Below, one piece after another: positions 10,251-20,517 of a stretch of 64,000 bases of DNA. This stretch comes from Pseudorasbora parva. Its lineage: Eukaryota; Chordata; Actinopteri; Cypriniformes; Gobionidae. The translations under genes and the position numbers were made by a program. The notes beneath the pieces are model-generated. The model was given only the letters and a program-made list of their open reading frames with translations. It searched no databases and was not told the origin of the DNA. The number at the start of each line of letters is the position of its first letter. Positions within the stretch are counted from its first letter, which is position 1. The stretch lies in the NCBI RefSeq assembly GCF_024679245.1, contig NC_090184.1, positions 5,522,547-5,586,546 of the forward strand. Reading direction: 5' to 3'.

Positions 10251-12203
10251 GATTTTAGATCCCTTAACCCTACCCCCAAACATAACTATTTTATTGAGAA
10301 TATAAAAAGATTGTATAACATGTAGTGGACAGAAATTGTATACAATAATATAATTGAATCAATAAAATGTAAAAATGATTTAATGCCAGATCAAATGGAT
10401 CATGTCAGTGCGCATACATACTGACAGGTGTCCTCACAGCAAACTGTTCACTCTGAAAGTTTGATGTGCAGGAAATGAGTTTTGTTGGCATTTTAAAATA
10501 ACCTTTTACCTCAGGGGGGCTTTTTAGCCTCAATGTACCCCTTTCAGTTACTCCAGAGCTGTGCAAGTGTAAATACTAGGAAAAAGGGTGGTCTTTCATA
10601 ACCTAAGATGCCATTATTATTATTATTTTTTACCTGGAAACATTCAGTCCATGTTCTTTATCAGGGACTTTGTCTATTCTTTGTCAGTTTTACAAACCCA
10701 TAGTCTCTTCACCCAGTTACAGTCAGCCCAGCAACCCCCATTATAGAAAACGCTTTTCCAGGTAACATTTAAAATGACTAAATTATAGTTGCATAATGTT
10801 ATATTAACACAAACACATTACATTATGCTTCACAGATCACCAGAGTGTTAATAATTTAATGAACGTGTAAAAAAAACTCAAGCTTTATATAGTAAATCTT
10901 CTTCATGGACCCCCTGGAGTGCTCATGAGAGTGCAGCGGTTCTGTGCATGCCATGATCCTTTAATAAAGAGTTTTAATGGTGCTCTAGAGGCAATAACTT
11001 GGTTTTATTAAACCGGATTCAGGGTGAAAGAGTTTCTGAGCTCTGCACTGTATCACATCCACCTACTGCACTGGATTAACAGCGTTCAGCAGGGAGGGCA
11101 TGAAACGGTCAGAGCACATGCATTTGTCATTCAAAAAATCTTTTAAACTGCATTAATGTGTCTAGGATTGGTTTTCTTTTACTTGTACATTAACAAGCAA
11201 ATTGCTTTCACTGAGTGTGTAATATGAATCTTAATAAATGTTATGAGTTTCATACAGTTAAAGACCAGATCTCTTATGCACGACACAATTGTTTTTTGGG
11301 TTTTTTTGTGCTAGTTTCAGCCCCACGCAGTTATCATTTTTACACCCAGAGCCACGTTCTTGAAATCAGGGATGCAAACACATGTATGGTCAACAAAGAG
11401 AGAGGTAATCGAAGCCGTTGCCCCGCAGCAAATATCCAGATACTTACATTGCCACCAACCCCTGCCATCCCCGGCCCACCCCTATAGGCACGTAGTAAAA
11501 TTTAATTCTGGAAATCAAAATACACTGACACTAATTTGGAATATTCAAAAAAAAAAATCTTCTTCTTGCTTTACTCCTCCTTCCTCTACTGTTTCTTCAC
11601 AGTTTTAAATTTCAGTTATTGTGCGCGTGATGCTAATGAATAGTCAACATCGTTCAGAAACAGCTATAAACTCCAGTAAGATAAAGTCATTTTATGCAAA
11701 TCAACAGCCCTATATCTACAGATCAAGTATTATAATGGGAATATATAATCTTGGAGAGAGTTTAACTTTACTGCTGACTGTCCTAACCAAACACGACGCA
11801 CATTTTTGAATGCTGAATGAAGTTTGAATGCTGAACGGAGATGATTGACAGCTGCAGCGGAGGGAAGGCGAGTTTCCTGTGAACTTTAATTTAATGATGG
11901 AAATATTCTTGTTCCTCACATTCAGCTATGGCATGACTTTGGGTGACTTTGTACCAGAAAATCATAGTATAAGAGTGATTGCTGAAGGATCATGTGACGA
12001 TATATATTTCTGATTATTTCATTATCACGATAGGCCGAATCTGCCTGTCGGAGTTTTGTCGACAACGGAGGCGGCCATCGCTTAATTCTCTATGCAGGAA
12101 AAACCCTGTATAACATTATAAACCCCAAATATCCTAACCTCTAGTGATCTTAAAAGTTGCCAGTAAGACAGGAAGGTGCAGCACCAAACTCTGGTCTCAG
12201 GAA
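10251..12203. other. no gene recognised; contains one short dispersed repeat
   Basis: Mostly AT-rich sequence. A segment at about 11290-11356 (tgctagtttcagccccacgc, then agttatcattttt) is related to 24575-24625, so it is a dispersed repeat fragment. No exon-like frame stands out. Confidence 0.5.
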
Positions 12204-12208
12204 GAAAT
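12204..12208. repeat. target-site duplication (gaaat), left
   Basis: gaaat directly abuts the LTR at 12209 and recurs exactly at 14850-14854 beyond the other LTR. Five-base duplications are typical of Gypsy and retrovirus-type integrases. Confidence 0.9.
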
Positions 12209-12595
12209 TGTCACGTCACAGACAAGGGAAAATGGTGCGAGGACTCAAGTGCAGAAAATAATATATTTATTTATAACAAATAAAACAAACTCAAAACAAA
12301 ACCCACGAGGGGGAAAAACACATAATAGAATAATAACATATAAACTTAAACAAACCAACAGAATCACGGGGAGGACGGAGGACGGAAGACGCAGACATTA
12401 CACAAGGATCCAACACAGACTGACAAACACAAGGAGATTATAAAGGGAACAAACAAGGCAGATAATGAGGGAGAACAGGTGGGGCAAATTAACCAATAAT
12501 CAGATAACAAGGGGGAGGGAACTGACAGGGACACGAGCACATGCTCAACATAACAAAACCCACAAGTGCACACAAGACAGGACAGGCATGTGACA
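12209..12595 (-). repeat. 3' LTR (minus orientation)
   Basis: In minus orientation it starts tgtcac and ends gtgaca. An aataaa lies in the 3' third, upstream of the segment tgcacttgagtcctcgcacc. Matches the repeat at 14463-14849 with no difference that I could find by eye. Confidence 0.93.
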
Positions 12596-12612
12596 TTACC
12601 CCCTCCTTAAGG
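12596..12612 (-). other. polypurine tract of the LTR element
   Basis: In minus orientation aaggaggggg plus taa lies immediately before the LTR start. This is the expected site for plus-strand priming. It doubles as the last codons of the ORF. Confidence 0.75.
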
Positions 12613-14389
12613 AGCGGCTACCAGACACTCCACTAGGGACGGGAGGGACAGACCCGGGCGGGACGGGAGGGACAGACCAGGGGGGCACGGGAGGGACAGA
12701 CCAGGGGGGCACGGGAGGGACAGACCAGGGGGGCACGGGAGGGACAGACCAGGGGGGCACGGGAGGGACAGACCAGGGGGGCACGGGAGGGACAGACAAA
12801 GAAGGTACAGACAAGGGAGGGGTAAACAAGGGAGGAACGAGGAAAACAAAAAGTTCAGGAGGCCATGGTGGCCCACAAAGTTCGAATGGCCAGGGAGGCC
12901 CACCAAGTTCAAGCGGCCGGGGCGGCCCATAGAGTTCAGGCAGCCAGGGCAGTGCGGGTAGAGTAGGGCGCCAGGGAGGCGCGGTGAGAGCAGGGCGCCA
13001 GAGAGGCGCGGTGAGTGCAGGGGGCGCCAGGGAGGCGCGGTGAGAGCAGCACGCTTTAGTGGCGCGGTGAGAGCAGGACGCCTCAGCGGCGCACGGAGAG
13101 CAGGACGCCTCAGCGGCGCACGGAGAGCAGGACGCCTCAGCGGCGCACGGAGAGCAGGACGCCTCAGCGGCGCACGGAGAGCAGGACGCCTCAGCGGCGC
13201 ACGGAGAGCAGGACGCCTCAGCGGCGCACGGAGAGCAGGACGCCTCAGCGGCGCACGGAGAGCAGGACGCCTCAGCGGCGCACGGAGAGCAGGACGCCTC
13301 AGCGGCGCACGGAGAGCAGGACGCCTCAGCGGCGCACGGAGAGCAGGACGCCTCAGCGGCGCATGGAGAGCAGGACGCCTCAGCGGCCCAGGGAGAGCAG
13401 GACTGCTCAGGGGCGCAGGGAGAGCTGGGCGCCTCAGGGGCGCAGGGAGAGCAGGGCGCCTCAGCGGCGCAGGGAGAGCAGGGCGCCTCAGCGGCGCAGG
13501 CAGGGCGTTGGGGAAACTTCTCCAGTCCAGCAGTATCCACCGGCACTGGGACCACCGGAATACGATCTGCTGGCATTGGGACCACCGGAACATGATCTGC
13601 CGGAACTGGGACCACCGGAACACGATCCACCGGCACAGGGACCACCGGAACACGATCCACCGGAACTGAGACCACCGGCACACGATCCACCGGAACTGGG
13701 ACAACCGGAACTGCCTCCGGGGCTTCGGATAAAGCCCTGTGCTCCTTCCACGCATGCAGGACTGCCACCACAAAGCATCCCATCACAGCCCTCCAGGCCG
13801 TTTCCGGACTCGGGACCACCGGAACACAATCCACCGGCACAGGGACCACCGGAACACGATCCACCGGCACAGGGACCACCGGAACACGATCCACCGGCAC
13901 AGGGACCACCGGAATACGATCCGCCAGCATAGGGACCACCGGAATACGATCCGCCGGCAAAGAGACCACCGGAATCCGATCCACCGGTACTGGGACCCCT
14001 GGAATCGGGACCACCGGAGCAGGTACGGAGGGAGCCTTTCTCCTCCTCCTCCGTTTCGGGACCACCGGAGCAGGGACCACCGGAACACGATCCACCGGTA
14101 CAGGGACCACCGGAGCACGATCCGCCGGAACACGCACCATGGAAGGACTGGGGCCCAGGCAGTAGACAAATTCCCAGAACCCCAGACTCCCCATCCTGTC
14201 CATTACCCCTGGAGAGAGGGGCATGTCGAGGCAGAGGTTAAAAGTCTCCTTCCACTCTGCCTCGTTGAGCCCAAAATGTTCGACCTCCTTGAGGAACAGT
14301 CCTGCAAACTCTTGTACATCCGACCCCTGTTGCCGGATGTACTTCGAGTTTAGGTGTCGCATCACTCGTAGTCTCTTCCCAAACTCCAT
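12596..14389 (-). CDS. gag-like repeat-rich ORF of the LTR element (597 aa)
   Basis: A single open frame fills the internal region. I chose the Met at 14387-14389 (M-E-F-G-K-R-L-R-V); an upstream in-frame Met at 14413 adds eight residues. Residues about 1-75 are non-repetitive, mixed alpha-type sequence (N-S-K-Y-I-R-Q-Q-G-S-D-V-Q-E-F) and could be a gag-like interaction domain. Then come ten-residue V-P-V-D-R-V-P-V-V-P repeats with an Arg/Lys-rich patch, nine-residue C-S-P-C-A-A-E-A-S repeats, and C-terminal P-P-V-P-P-W-S-V repeats. The stop codon taa is the last three bases before the 3' LTR, so the purine tract is itself coding. No zinc knuckle or enzyme motif. Function unknown; assignment as gag-like rests on position and the conserved N-terminus. 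Confidence 0.75.
   Translation of the reverse strand: MEFGKRLRVMRHLNSKYIRQQGSDVQEFAGLFLKEVEHFGLNEAEWKETFNLCLDMPLSPGVMDRMGSLGFWEFVYCLGPSPSMVRVPADRAPVVPVPVDRVPVVPAPVVPKRRRRRKAPSVPAPVVPIPGVPVPVDRIPVVSLPADRIPVVPMLADRIPVVPVPVDRVPVVPVPVDRVPVVPVPVDCVPVVPSPETAWRAVMGCFVVAVLHAWKEHRALSEAPEAVPVVPVPVDRVPVVSVPVDRVPVVPVPVDRVPVVPVPADHVPVVPMPADRIPVVPVPVDTAGLEKFPQRPACAAEAPCSPCAAEAPCSPCAPEAPSSPCAPEQSCSPWAAEASCSPCAAEASCSPCAAEASCSPCAAEASCSPCAAEASCSPCAAEASCSPCAAEASCSPCAAEASCSPCAAEASCSPCAAEASCSPCAAEASCSPCAAEASCSHRATKACCSHRASLAPPALTAPLWRPALTAPPWRPTLPALPWLPELYGPPRPLELGGPPWPFELCGPPWPPELFVFLVPPLFTPPLSVPSLSVPPVPPWSVPPVPPWSVPPVPPWSVPPVPPWSVPPVPPWSVPPVPPGSVPPVPSGVSGSRSLRRG
12650..12795 (-). repeat. 24-bp coding tandem repeat (PPVPPWSV)
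   Basis: About six copies of a 24-bp unit containing gggcacgggagggacagacc. Eight residues per unit keep the frame open. Located at the C-terminal end of the LTR-element ORF. Confidence 0.9.
13050..13500 (-). repeat. 27-bp coding tandem repeat (CSPCAAEAS)
   Basis: A run of near-identical 27-bp units (agcaggacgcctcagcggcg plus seven bases), about eleven close copies followed by more divergent ones towards 13500. Nine residues per unit. The arginine-rich plus-strand frame across it is a shadow. Confidence 0.92.
13535..14135 (-). repeat. 30-bp coding tandem repeat (VPVDRVPVVP)
   Basis: Two clusters (about 13535-13710 and 13810-14135) of a 30-bp unit based on gggaccaccggaacacgatc, interrupted by unique sequence at about 13711-13809. 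Ten residues per unit in the LTR-element ORF. Confidence 0.88.
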
Positions 14390-14462
14390 GAGGGAAAAAA
14401 AAGGGAAAAACAAACAACAAAAAAAACAAGTCCTGCTGAGTCCTCAGATGGTTGGATCCTTC

Positions 14463-14849
14463 TGTCACGTCACAGACAAGGGAAAATGGTGCGAGGACTC
14501 AAGTGCAGAAAATAATATATTTATTTATAACAAATAAAACAAACTCAAAACAAAACCCACGAGGGGGAAAAACACATAATAGAATAATAACATATAAACT
14601 TAAACAAACCAACAGAATCACGGGGAGGACGGAGGACGGAAGACGCAGACATTACACAAGGATCCAACACAGACTGACAAACACAAGGAGATTATAAAGG
14701 GAACAAACAAGGCAGATAATGAGGGAGAACAGGTGGGGCAAATTAACCAATAATCAGATAACAAGGGGGAGGGAACTGACAGGGACACGAGCACATGCTC
14801 AACATAACAAAACCCACAAGTGCACACAAGACAGGACAGGCATGTGACA
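14463..14849 (-). repeat. 5' LTR (minus orientation)
   Basis: Partner of 12209-12595. In minus orientation it would carry the promoter; a tataatctcc-like stretch lies near 14695. Followed (downstream on the minus strand) by the internal leader and the ORF start at 14389. Confidence 0.93.
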
Positions 14850-14854
14850 GAAAT
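14850..14854. repeat. target-site duplication (gaaat), right
   Basis: Exact match to 12204-12208. Confidence 0.9.
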
Positions 14855-15119
14855 GTGTTGCAGCGACAGGTACCAAAGAGAGTAAAAGATACGCAGCAAG
14901 AAGAAACACTTGTGGTTCACGCTTGCACACATACTGCTGTTTTGGCGCGCAGTGTATTTATTTAACTATTTATTATTTACAGAATTACTGTTGTTGAAAT
15001 TATAATCAGACCCTCTCAGGACCCCCCTCCCCACTTAAAAAACTCCTCAGATCTGCACGATTCACACAAGTCACCCAAACTGACGTGAAAAAAGCATGAG
15101 GCACCGCTTCAGGTATTTA

Positions 15120-15855
15120 TTTGATACAGTGACTAATCTAACAAGAAATAAAGCTTCTGATATTTCCAAACATCACAGAGGTAATGACTTTATGAACTTC
15201 TTTACATGCAACATTAATAATATTAGGGAGACAATTATATAACTATCAACTGTGAACTACAGTACCACATCAGACAGTGCATTGTATTGTCACTGAGACA
15301 AAATTCCACTCATGCACCGCTAAATGAGAGGAAGAATTGGCTAAACTCATTAAATCATCAAAATCAACAATATGTATGCTTGACCCTATACCGACTAAGC
15401 TACTGAAAGAGATGATTCCAGAGGTCATAGATCCTCTGCTTAATATCATTAATTTATCTTTGTCATTAGGGTATGTACCGAAAAGCTTTAAGCTGGCTAT
15501 TATTAAACCTCTTATTTAAAAAAAAATGCTACTTGATCATACAGATTTAGTCAATTACAGGCCGGTCTCAAATCTACCGTTTCTGTCAGAAATGGTGGAA
15601 AAGGCAGTGTCCTCACAACTATGCTTTTAGAAAGAAATGATATCTGTAAGGATTTCCAGTCAGGATTTAGAGTTACAAATGATTTACTCTTATCATCTGA
15701 TTGTGGTTGTATTCTCTCTTGAGCGAACACTTAATGCATTATACTTCATCACATCTATTGCGGTTTTAAAATTCTGGCCAGTTGATACTACCTAGAATAT
15801 CAAACTCAACTGCAGACGGTCGATCCTTTTCCTATTTAGCACCTAAACTCTGGAA
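15120..15855 (+). pseudogene. L2/CR1-like LINE remnant with internal deletion
   Basis: The conceptual product is a non-LTR reverse transcriptase. A 60-residue open frame (15337-15519) carries L-D-P-I-P-T-K-L-L-K-E, L-S-L-G-Y-V-P-K-S-F-K and I-I-K-P-L-I. N-Y-R-P-V-S-N-L-P-F follows in another frame (about 15552), and F-Q-S-G-F-R near 15655. Then the catalytic and thumb regions are missing and the sequence resumes at about 15735 with a C-terminal motif (S-Y-L-A-P-K-L-W-N-S-L, about 15835). Frameshifts and the deletion make it dead. Orientation is plus, and the copy abuts a TTAA MITE. Confidence 0.83.
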
Positions 15856-15857
15856 TA

Positions 15858-16176
15858 GTCTTTAAAGTCATTATTTAGATTTTTTTTGCGCACAAAAACT
15901 ATTCTCATCGCTTTGTAAAATGATTGTACAGCCACTGTAGTGAGATGGACTTTGTGATGTCGTTTTTAGTGCCTTTTATTGGTCTTGTGAGTGCGTCAGT
16001 GGGAATGTACTGAATGCCAATGAAGGCCTTTTTGAAGCCTTTCTCAGCCATCAGCTTTCAACAAAAATATCTTAATTTGTGTTCCGAAGATGAACGAAGG
16101 CGATACGGGTGTCCAACGACATGTGGGTGAGTAATTAATTAAATAATTTTCATTTTTGGGTGAACTAACCCTTTAA
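15858..16176 (-). mobile_element. TTAA MITE fragment (agggttagttcaccc family)
   Basis: The right end reads tttttgggtgaactaaccct followed by TTAA at 16173-16176. The interior matches that at 56290-59323 (ttttgcgcacaaaaactatt; atttgtgttccgaagatgaa). The left end is missing where it meets the L2-like remnant. Confidence 0.82.
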
Positions 16177-16848
16177 GGCTAACACGGTCATACTAAAAGC
16201 TAAAAAACTTAAATTTTGATTTCAGTGGACCTTTAATATTAAATTGTGTTTGAGTTGTATGTGCAGTTACCCATCCTCCTTGCCATACATATTTACTAAA
16301 CCAGGGATTTTTACCTAATATGTACAAAGTCATGGAAAGTCCCCCAAATCTGCAGGGGTGAGTGAGAATTGGCCAAGTCAAGGTTGTCATTTGGACATGT
16401 GCGTTCACATCTGAGCTCCAGATGAATATCACATAGAAGCATGTCTTTTCACTCACTGGCGGAAATGTCAACGCTGTTTAGACCTGTGTACTGAGAAAGA
16501 ATCAAATCCCCTTGACAAATTTCGTTTGAGGCCCTTGCATTTGTATTATAGAGCCTGACTGCCCGCTGACTCAATCTGCGCACCTGCACTAAAAAGGTTA
16601 CAGCTTTTCTTATATAAAAGTTATTTTGTTTTTTTTGTTTTTATAGGCAAAGCAGTGATTTCAATAAAAAATGAGAATGATCTAATAAAAATCTAATAAG
16701 AATCTAATGAAAAAAACCTGTTTTGAACAAGTACTGTTATCAAAAACATGTACACTTTTACAAAAAAATAAAAAAATAAAAAAATCTAAATTCTGTTTTC
16801 TTGGTTTAAAAAAGTAAAACTAAAATTCAAGTGACCCCTGCAACTTGC
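16177..16848. other. no gene recognised
   Basis: AT-rich, with several A-runs (16620-16800). No exon-like frame and no paired element ends. Confidence 0.5.
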
Positions 16849-16852
16849 TTAA

Positions 16853-17353
16853 AGGGTTAGTTACACCCCAAATGATTGTACTCATCCTCAAGCAATTCTC
16901 GGGGTAAATAACGTTTTGTTTTGCTCTATCGTCTGTGCTTCCGCGTTCATCTATATGTTGTGTTGGGTCAGAGGTCAAAACGTACGGCCGTTACCAGAAG
17001 CCAGTGATTATAGCTTATACAGTTATAAACATGGATATTTTTCTTACAAAAACGCATAGCTTCAAGAAGGCCTTTATTTACCCCTCGGAGCCTTATGGAT
17101 TACTTTTATGATGGATGGATGCACTTTTCACTCACACTTTTAGGCTTGGAAGAAGCAGTATATTGTTTAAAGGGTACATAACACGCACACGCACACACTC
17201 GCGCGCACACACACACAATCTTTCTGCCAATCTAATGTTAAAATTGAGTACCTATAGAGTAGCATTACATCCTTCATACGCTCATCCGAGAGCGCACATA
17301 TAAGGAATTCCACCCTTTATGACTTCATTAAGTAATTAAGAATAAATATAACA

Positions 17354-17404
<51 letters not shown>

Positions 17405-18398
17405 AAAATTATTATTATTATTATTATAATTATAAAAATCTTTGATACCAATTTCTTAATTTTTGTCAGGTGGTATGCAAAACCAAGAAAGATATGTCTT
17501 TAATATAAAATACGAGTCTCTTATGCATCAACTTTGGGGGAATGGATTGTCATATACATTTATTTAGAGAATAATTATTTGTCCTATTTTTTTCCTAAAA
17601 TACGAGTGAGCTCTGCTGGGCACTAAACACGCTTATGTTTTATTCATACTGGAGACCAGAGGGCGCTCTCGAGCAGAAGCTTCACATACGCTCACATATA
17701 GAGAAGTAATATAATGACGTTTCAGGAAATCCCTAATGTCAAGCTAGTGCTGTGTAGCTGAATAGGAAGATAGAAACGCTTTGATTAAACATGAAGACAA
17801 TAAACACACAACTTCGACAACTATAGTGTATTTGAGTTCTTCAAGCTTTCACCGGTATTTTCTTAATAATAATGTATATTATAATGCAGTGCTAATCAAC
17901 AGACTTCATCACTGTATAGATTACTATAAAATAATGCATCGTCTGCCTCATTCTGTGATAAGAAGCAAATCAGCTCACAAACACATGTTAAAACATGTTG
18001 TTAATGTTATTTTTTCAAATGCACATTATAAGCAGCATTTACACTGAGCCGCTCTTCACTAACACACTGGGCATATTTATTTCATTAAAATCACAGCCTT
18101 TAGGCTTTTATAATCGCACATAAGCCAAATCGAGATTGCGGTTTGATTTCGATTAATCGTGCAGTCCTATATACAGCCATCCTCTAAAAAACATTCTGAA
18201 ACTATATTTGGCACAGAAACACGGCCCAACTCTTTTTTTGAAATGTTGGCCATGTTTAGCATGAGAATCCAACTCTTAAACAGTGTAAATAAGTCAGCAT
18301 GCATGAAATAGCATTAGAAAGAAAAGTCATATAGACCTAGGATGGCTTGAGGGTGAGTAAATTATGGAATCGTTTTCATTTTTGGGGAAACTAACCCT
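16853..18398. mobile_element. TTAA-flanked non-autonomous DNA transposon, 1.55 kb
   Basis: TTAA at 16849-16852 and 18399-18402 flank inverted ends: agggttagttacaccccaaa on the left; on the right, the reverse complement agggttagtttccccaaaaa, with tactcaccctcaag homology further in. The interior shares blocks with 47832-48545 (gggtcagaggt; tggattacttttatgat). It holds an (AAT)n/(ATT)n tract (17357-17428). It also carries a fragment at about 17246-17280 (ttgagtacctatagagtagc) shared with the THAP-bearing elements at 20440 and 33650, so something else inserted into it. No coding capacity recognised. Confidence 0.8.
17357..17428. repeat. (AAT)n and (ATT)n microsatellite pair
   Basis: An (aat)n run is followed after acaaa by an (att)n run, so the two halves are inverted and could form a hairpin. 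Confidence 0.9.
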
Positions 18399-18402
18399 TT
18401 AA

Positions 18403-19337
18403 GTACACCCATGGGAATGACTTATTTAAGGTGCGTTCACTTCATGTTGGAATTATGGTCATTTTTACATTCACATCCTCGTAGAACTCAAACATACAAC
18501 TTTCAAACGTCGAATTTACTGAGAGCTCTGACTAGTACCACCTGACCGCTGCAAATTAATTTTGGCGTTGACTGTGTTGCCATAGAAATGCATAAATCCA
18601 ACCAGCTCAGAGAACGCCACGTGCTGTCATCTCATAATTATGATAATTACGACCTGCCGTGGACGCAGCATTAGATTACCAGTATAGCTCCAGGCTGGAA
18701 AAGAATCACTTCAATTCAAGGTCCAAGCACATTCATGAATAAATCTATTCTAAGAATAGTCATTTTGCAGAGGTACTTAAGATGTACACACAGCTACCTC
18801 GGCTCTCACTAGAATATGATCGAGTGCATCTGTCTTTGTTTCTCCTGAATCTTTAGCTTGTCTCAATCTCCTCTCCATGTGCCCTGCAGGCTATCGTGAT
18901 ACATCTTGATCAGTGTTTTCAATTGTTGCGTTTGGGTCTTTCTGATTTCCCTCACCACAACAGCTCAGACATATTAGGAACATATTTGATTTAATGGTAA
19001 ACTGCATTAAAAGCTCAATAGTCAAAGCGAGCCAGGCTGTATTGCATGAGCCCTTTGAGTTTAGATATACTGTGTGTGGTTTGAACTGCATTTAATGATT
19101 AAATATAAAGCCCCATGGGAAGCCTTGCCACCCTGCTAGATTCTAAGCATCAGGTTAGCTGATGTACTTGATGTACATAATGGGACGTTAGTTTGCTTTC
19201 AAGCCATCTGTGTGAGATGCTATCATGGGAACAGTTTAGTCTAATTGACTAAAAAAACCATACACTGTCAAATCAACTGTTACAAACAGAAAAGTGCAGT
19301 TGCCTAGTTACTGAACAAAGTTGGTAGCCTACTACTC
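18403..19337. other. no gene recognised
   Basis: Moderately balanced composition and no transposon ends that I can pair; possibly intronic or unique intergenic DNA. The short open frame at 18891-19091 (minus) has no motif. Confidence 0.5.
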
Positions 19338-19691
19338 TTAAAGGGGGGGTGAAATGCTGTTTCATGCATACTGATCTTTTTACACTGTTAAAGACTTGGA
19401 ATCCCATACTAAACATAGACAAAGTTTCAAAAGTTAAGGTGGACGTTTGATGGGAGTATTTCTTTGTCAAAAATACTACTTCCGGTTAGTCATAAGTTTC
19501 GGCAAGTTTTTTGAGATCATGCGTCCCCTTGACGTTAATGGGGGCGGAATTTCCTTGTATGGGCCTTACGGACATTTCTACCGGAAGCGCGTGAGAGAGA
19601 GCGAGGGAGAGAGCGAAAGCAACAGCCTACGCCCATCAAAGCGGGGCTTGTAGGATGCTGGACAGGTGACAATTACACATAGCACATAACA

Positions 19692-19937
19692 ATGTCACCA
19701 AAAAAGTGGGTTTTTGGTTGCCAGACCAAGACAGTCCTGCACAGATTCGCCAAAAACCCCGCGTTAAGGCAACAGTGGATGTAATTTGCTTTTCCGGATC
19801 AGCAACTGAGTTGCGCGAATGTTTATATCTGTTCGCTGCATTTCGGTGCCGACTGTTTCATAAACAAGGCCCAGCTTGACGCCGGATTTTCCCAATCGCC
19901 TAATGCTGAAGGATGGAGCAGTCCCAACGTTAGAAGG
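19692..19937 (+). pseudogene. THAP-type zinc-finger exon within the TTAA element (copy 1)
   Basis: A THAP domain is a C2CH zinc-binding, sequence-specific DNA-binding fold, often the DNA-binding head of P-element and Kolobok transposases. Seen here from ATG 19692: x-V-F-G-C, H-R-F, Q-Q-W, then I-C-S-L-H-F, giving Cys-x36-Cys-x2-His spacing that fits the family. The first Cys is Trp in this copy (K-K-W-V-F-G-C) but intact in copy 2. An in-frame taa follows Q-Q-W-M in both copies. The exon ends at gtgagtgag, a good donor site; no matching acceptor exon remains. Degenerate relic. Confidence 0.72.
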
Positions 19938-20132
19938 GTGAGTGAGACTGCTTTTAGTCCGCTTACTGTCTACACAAACCACACGTAAACACACAAACAC
20001 ACAACTCACAACTGCACTTCCCACATGTACACCTTCAAAGACAAAAATACGACGATATAATTCAAGTATAAATATGTAAATAACACAAGCCGCTAAGCAT
20101 ATTATATAGTTAGTGTATAACTTGTAACTTAC

Positions 20133-20242
20133 CACATACAGACGTCCTGCTCTAGTCGTTTTTGCTGCTGCTCCTGTTCAACTGCAGCCTCTGGGTCTGA
20201 TTCCGGATCATAGATGTATGGCTGTATCTGATTAAAAGCCAT
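20133..20242 (-). pseudogene. acidic/Gln-rich first exon of a second element-borne gene (copy 1)
   Basis: From ATG at 20242 the frame reads M-A-F-N-Q-I-Q-P-Y-I-Y-D-P-E-S-D-P-E-A and then a Glu/Gln-rich stretch, 110 bp in all, ending exactly at a consensus donor (gtaagt, 20132-20127). The opening hydrophobic-Q-P-Y-x-Y-x-P-E motif resembles the N-terminus of fish proteins annotated as P2X7-receptor-like zinc-binding modules, some of which are transposon-borne; that link is from memory. The equivalent exon in copy 2 has the same 110-bp length. Confidence 0.55.
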
Positions 20243-20517
20243 ATTTTTATTTTGAATAAAGTTTTTTTCCGCTGTTAGGGATGACGCTCGACTCAACACA
20301 CAGCGCGCTGCTGCACACGTCATTATTTAGCTCCGCTCACACGACACGCCCCCACCCGCTCGGCTTTTTTCGGAAAGACTCGGAACAGCGCATCTTTCTT
20401 ATATAATTATTAAAAAAATAAAAACTTTTCGGAGATATGCAGGATGCAGTGCTACTCTATAGGTACTCAAGATTGACATGACACTGACTGAAACTGAGTG
20501 TTTCACCCCCCCTTTAA

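Larger units (their letters stand above)
12209..14849 (-). mobile_element. complete non-autonomous LTR retrotransposon
   Basis: Two 387-bp direct repeats (12209-12595 and 14463-14849) that look identical on reading bracket a 1.87-kb internal region and are flanked by a perfect 5-bp duplication (gaaat). In minus orientation the LTR begins tgtcacatgcc and ends gtgacgtgaca. A purine tract (aaggaggggg) sits just before the 3' LTR. The interior encodes only one repeat-rich ORF. There is no protease, reverse transcriptase, RNase H or integrase, so mobility would need proteins in trans. No TGG-starting primer-binding site is evident next to the 5' LTR (gaaggatccaaccatctg). Identical LTRs imply recent insertion. 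Confidence 0.93.
19342..20513 (+). mobile_element. TTAA-flanked Kolobok-like element carrying THAP and acidic exons (copy 1, 1.17 kb)
   Basis: TTAA at 19338-19341 and 20514-20517 flank termini agggggggtgaaatgctgtt and (reverse complement of the right end) agggggggtgaaacactcag, a 13-bp perfect inverted end. Two exon-like segments face each other: a THAP-type zinc finger on plus (19692-19937) and an acidic, Gln-rich start on minus (20133-20242). Each stops at a splice-donor-like GTGAGT or GTAAGT. TTAA duplications are known for piggyBac and Kolobok; a THAP domain fits Kolobok. The transposase core is absent, so it is non-autonomous. A second copy is at 33606-35070, inverted. Confidence 0.83.

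Noticed and set aside
13040..13669. 209-codon arginine-rich plus-strand frame
   Set aside because: Antisense shadow of the 27-bp coding repeat; the minus frame extends through unique sequence and ends at the LTR, so it is the better candidate.
14420..14462. tRNA primer-binding site of the LTR element
   Set aside because: The sequence next to the 5' LTR does not start with TGG and I could not match it to a tRNA 3' end.
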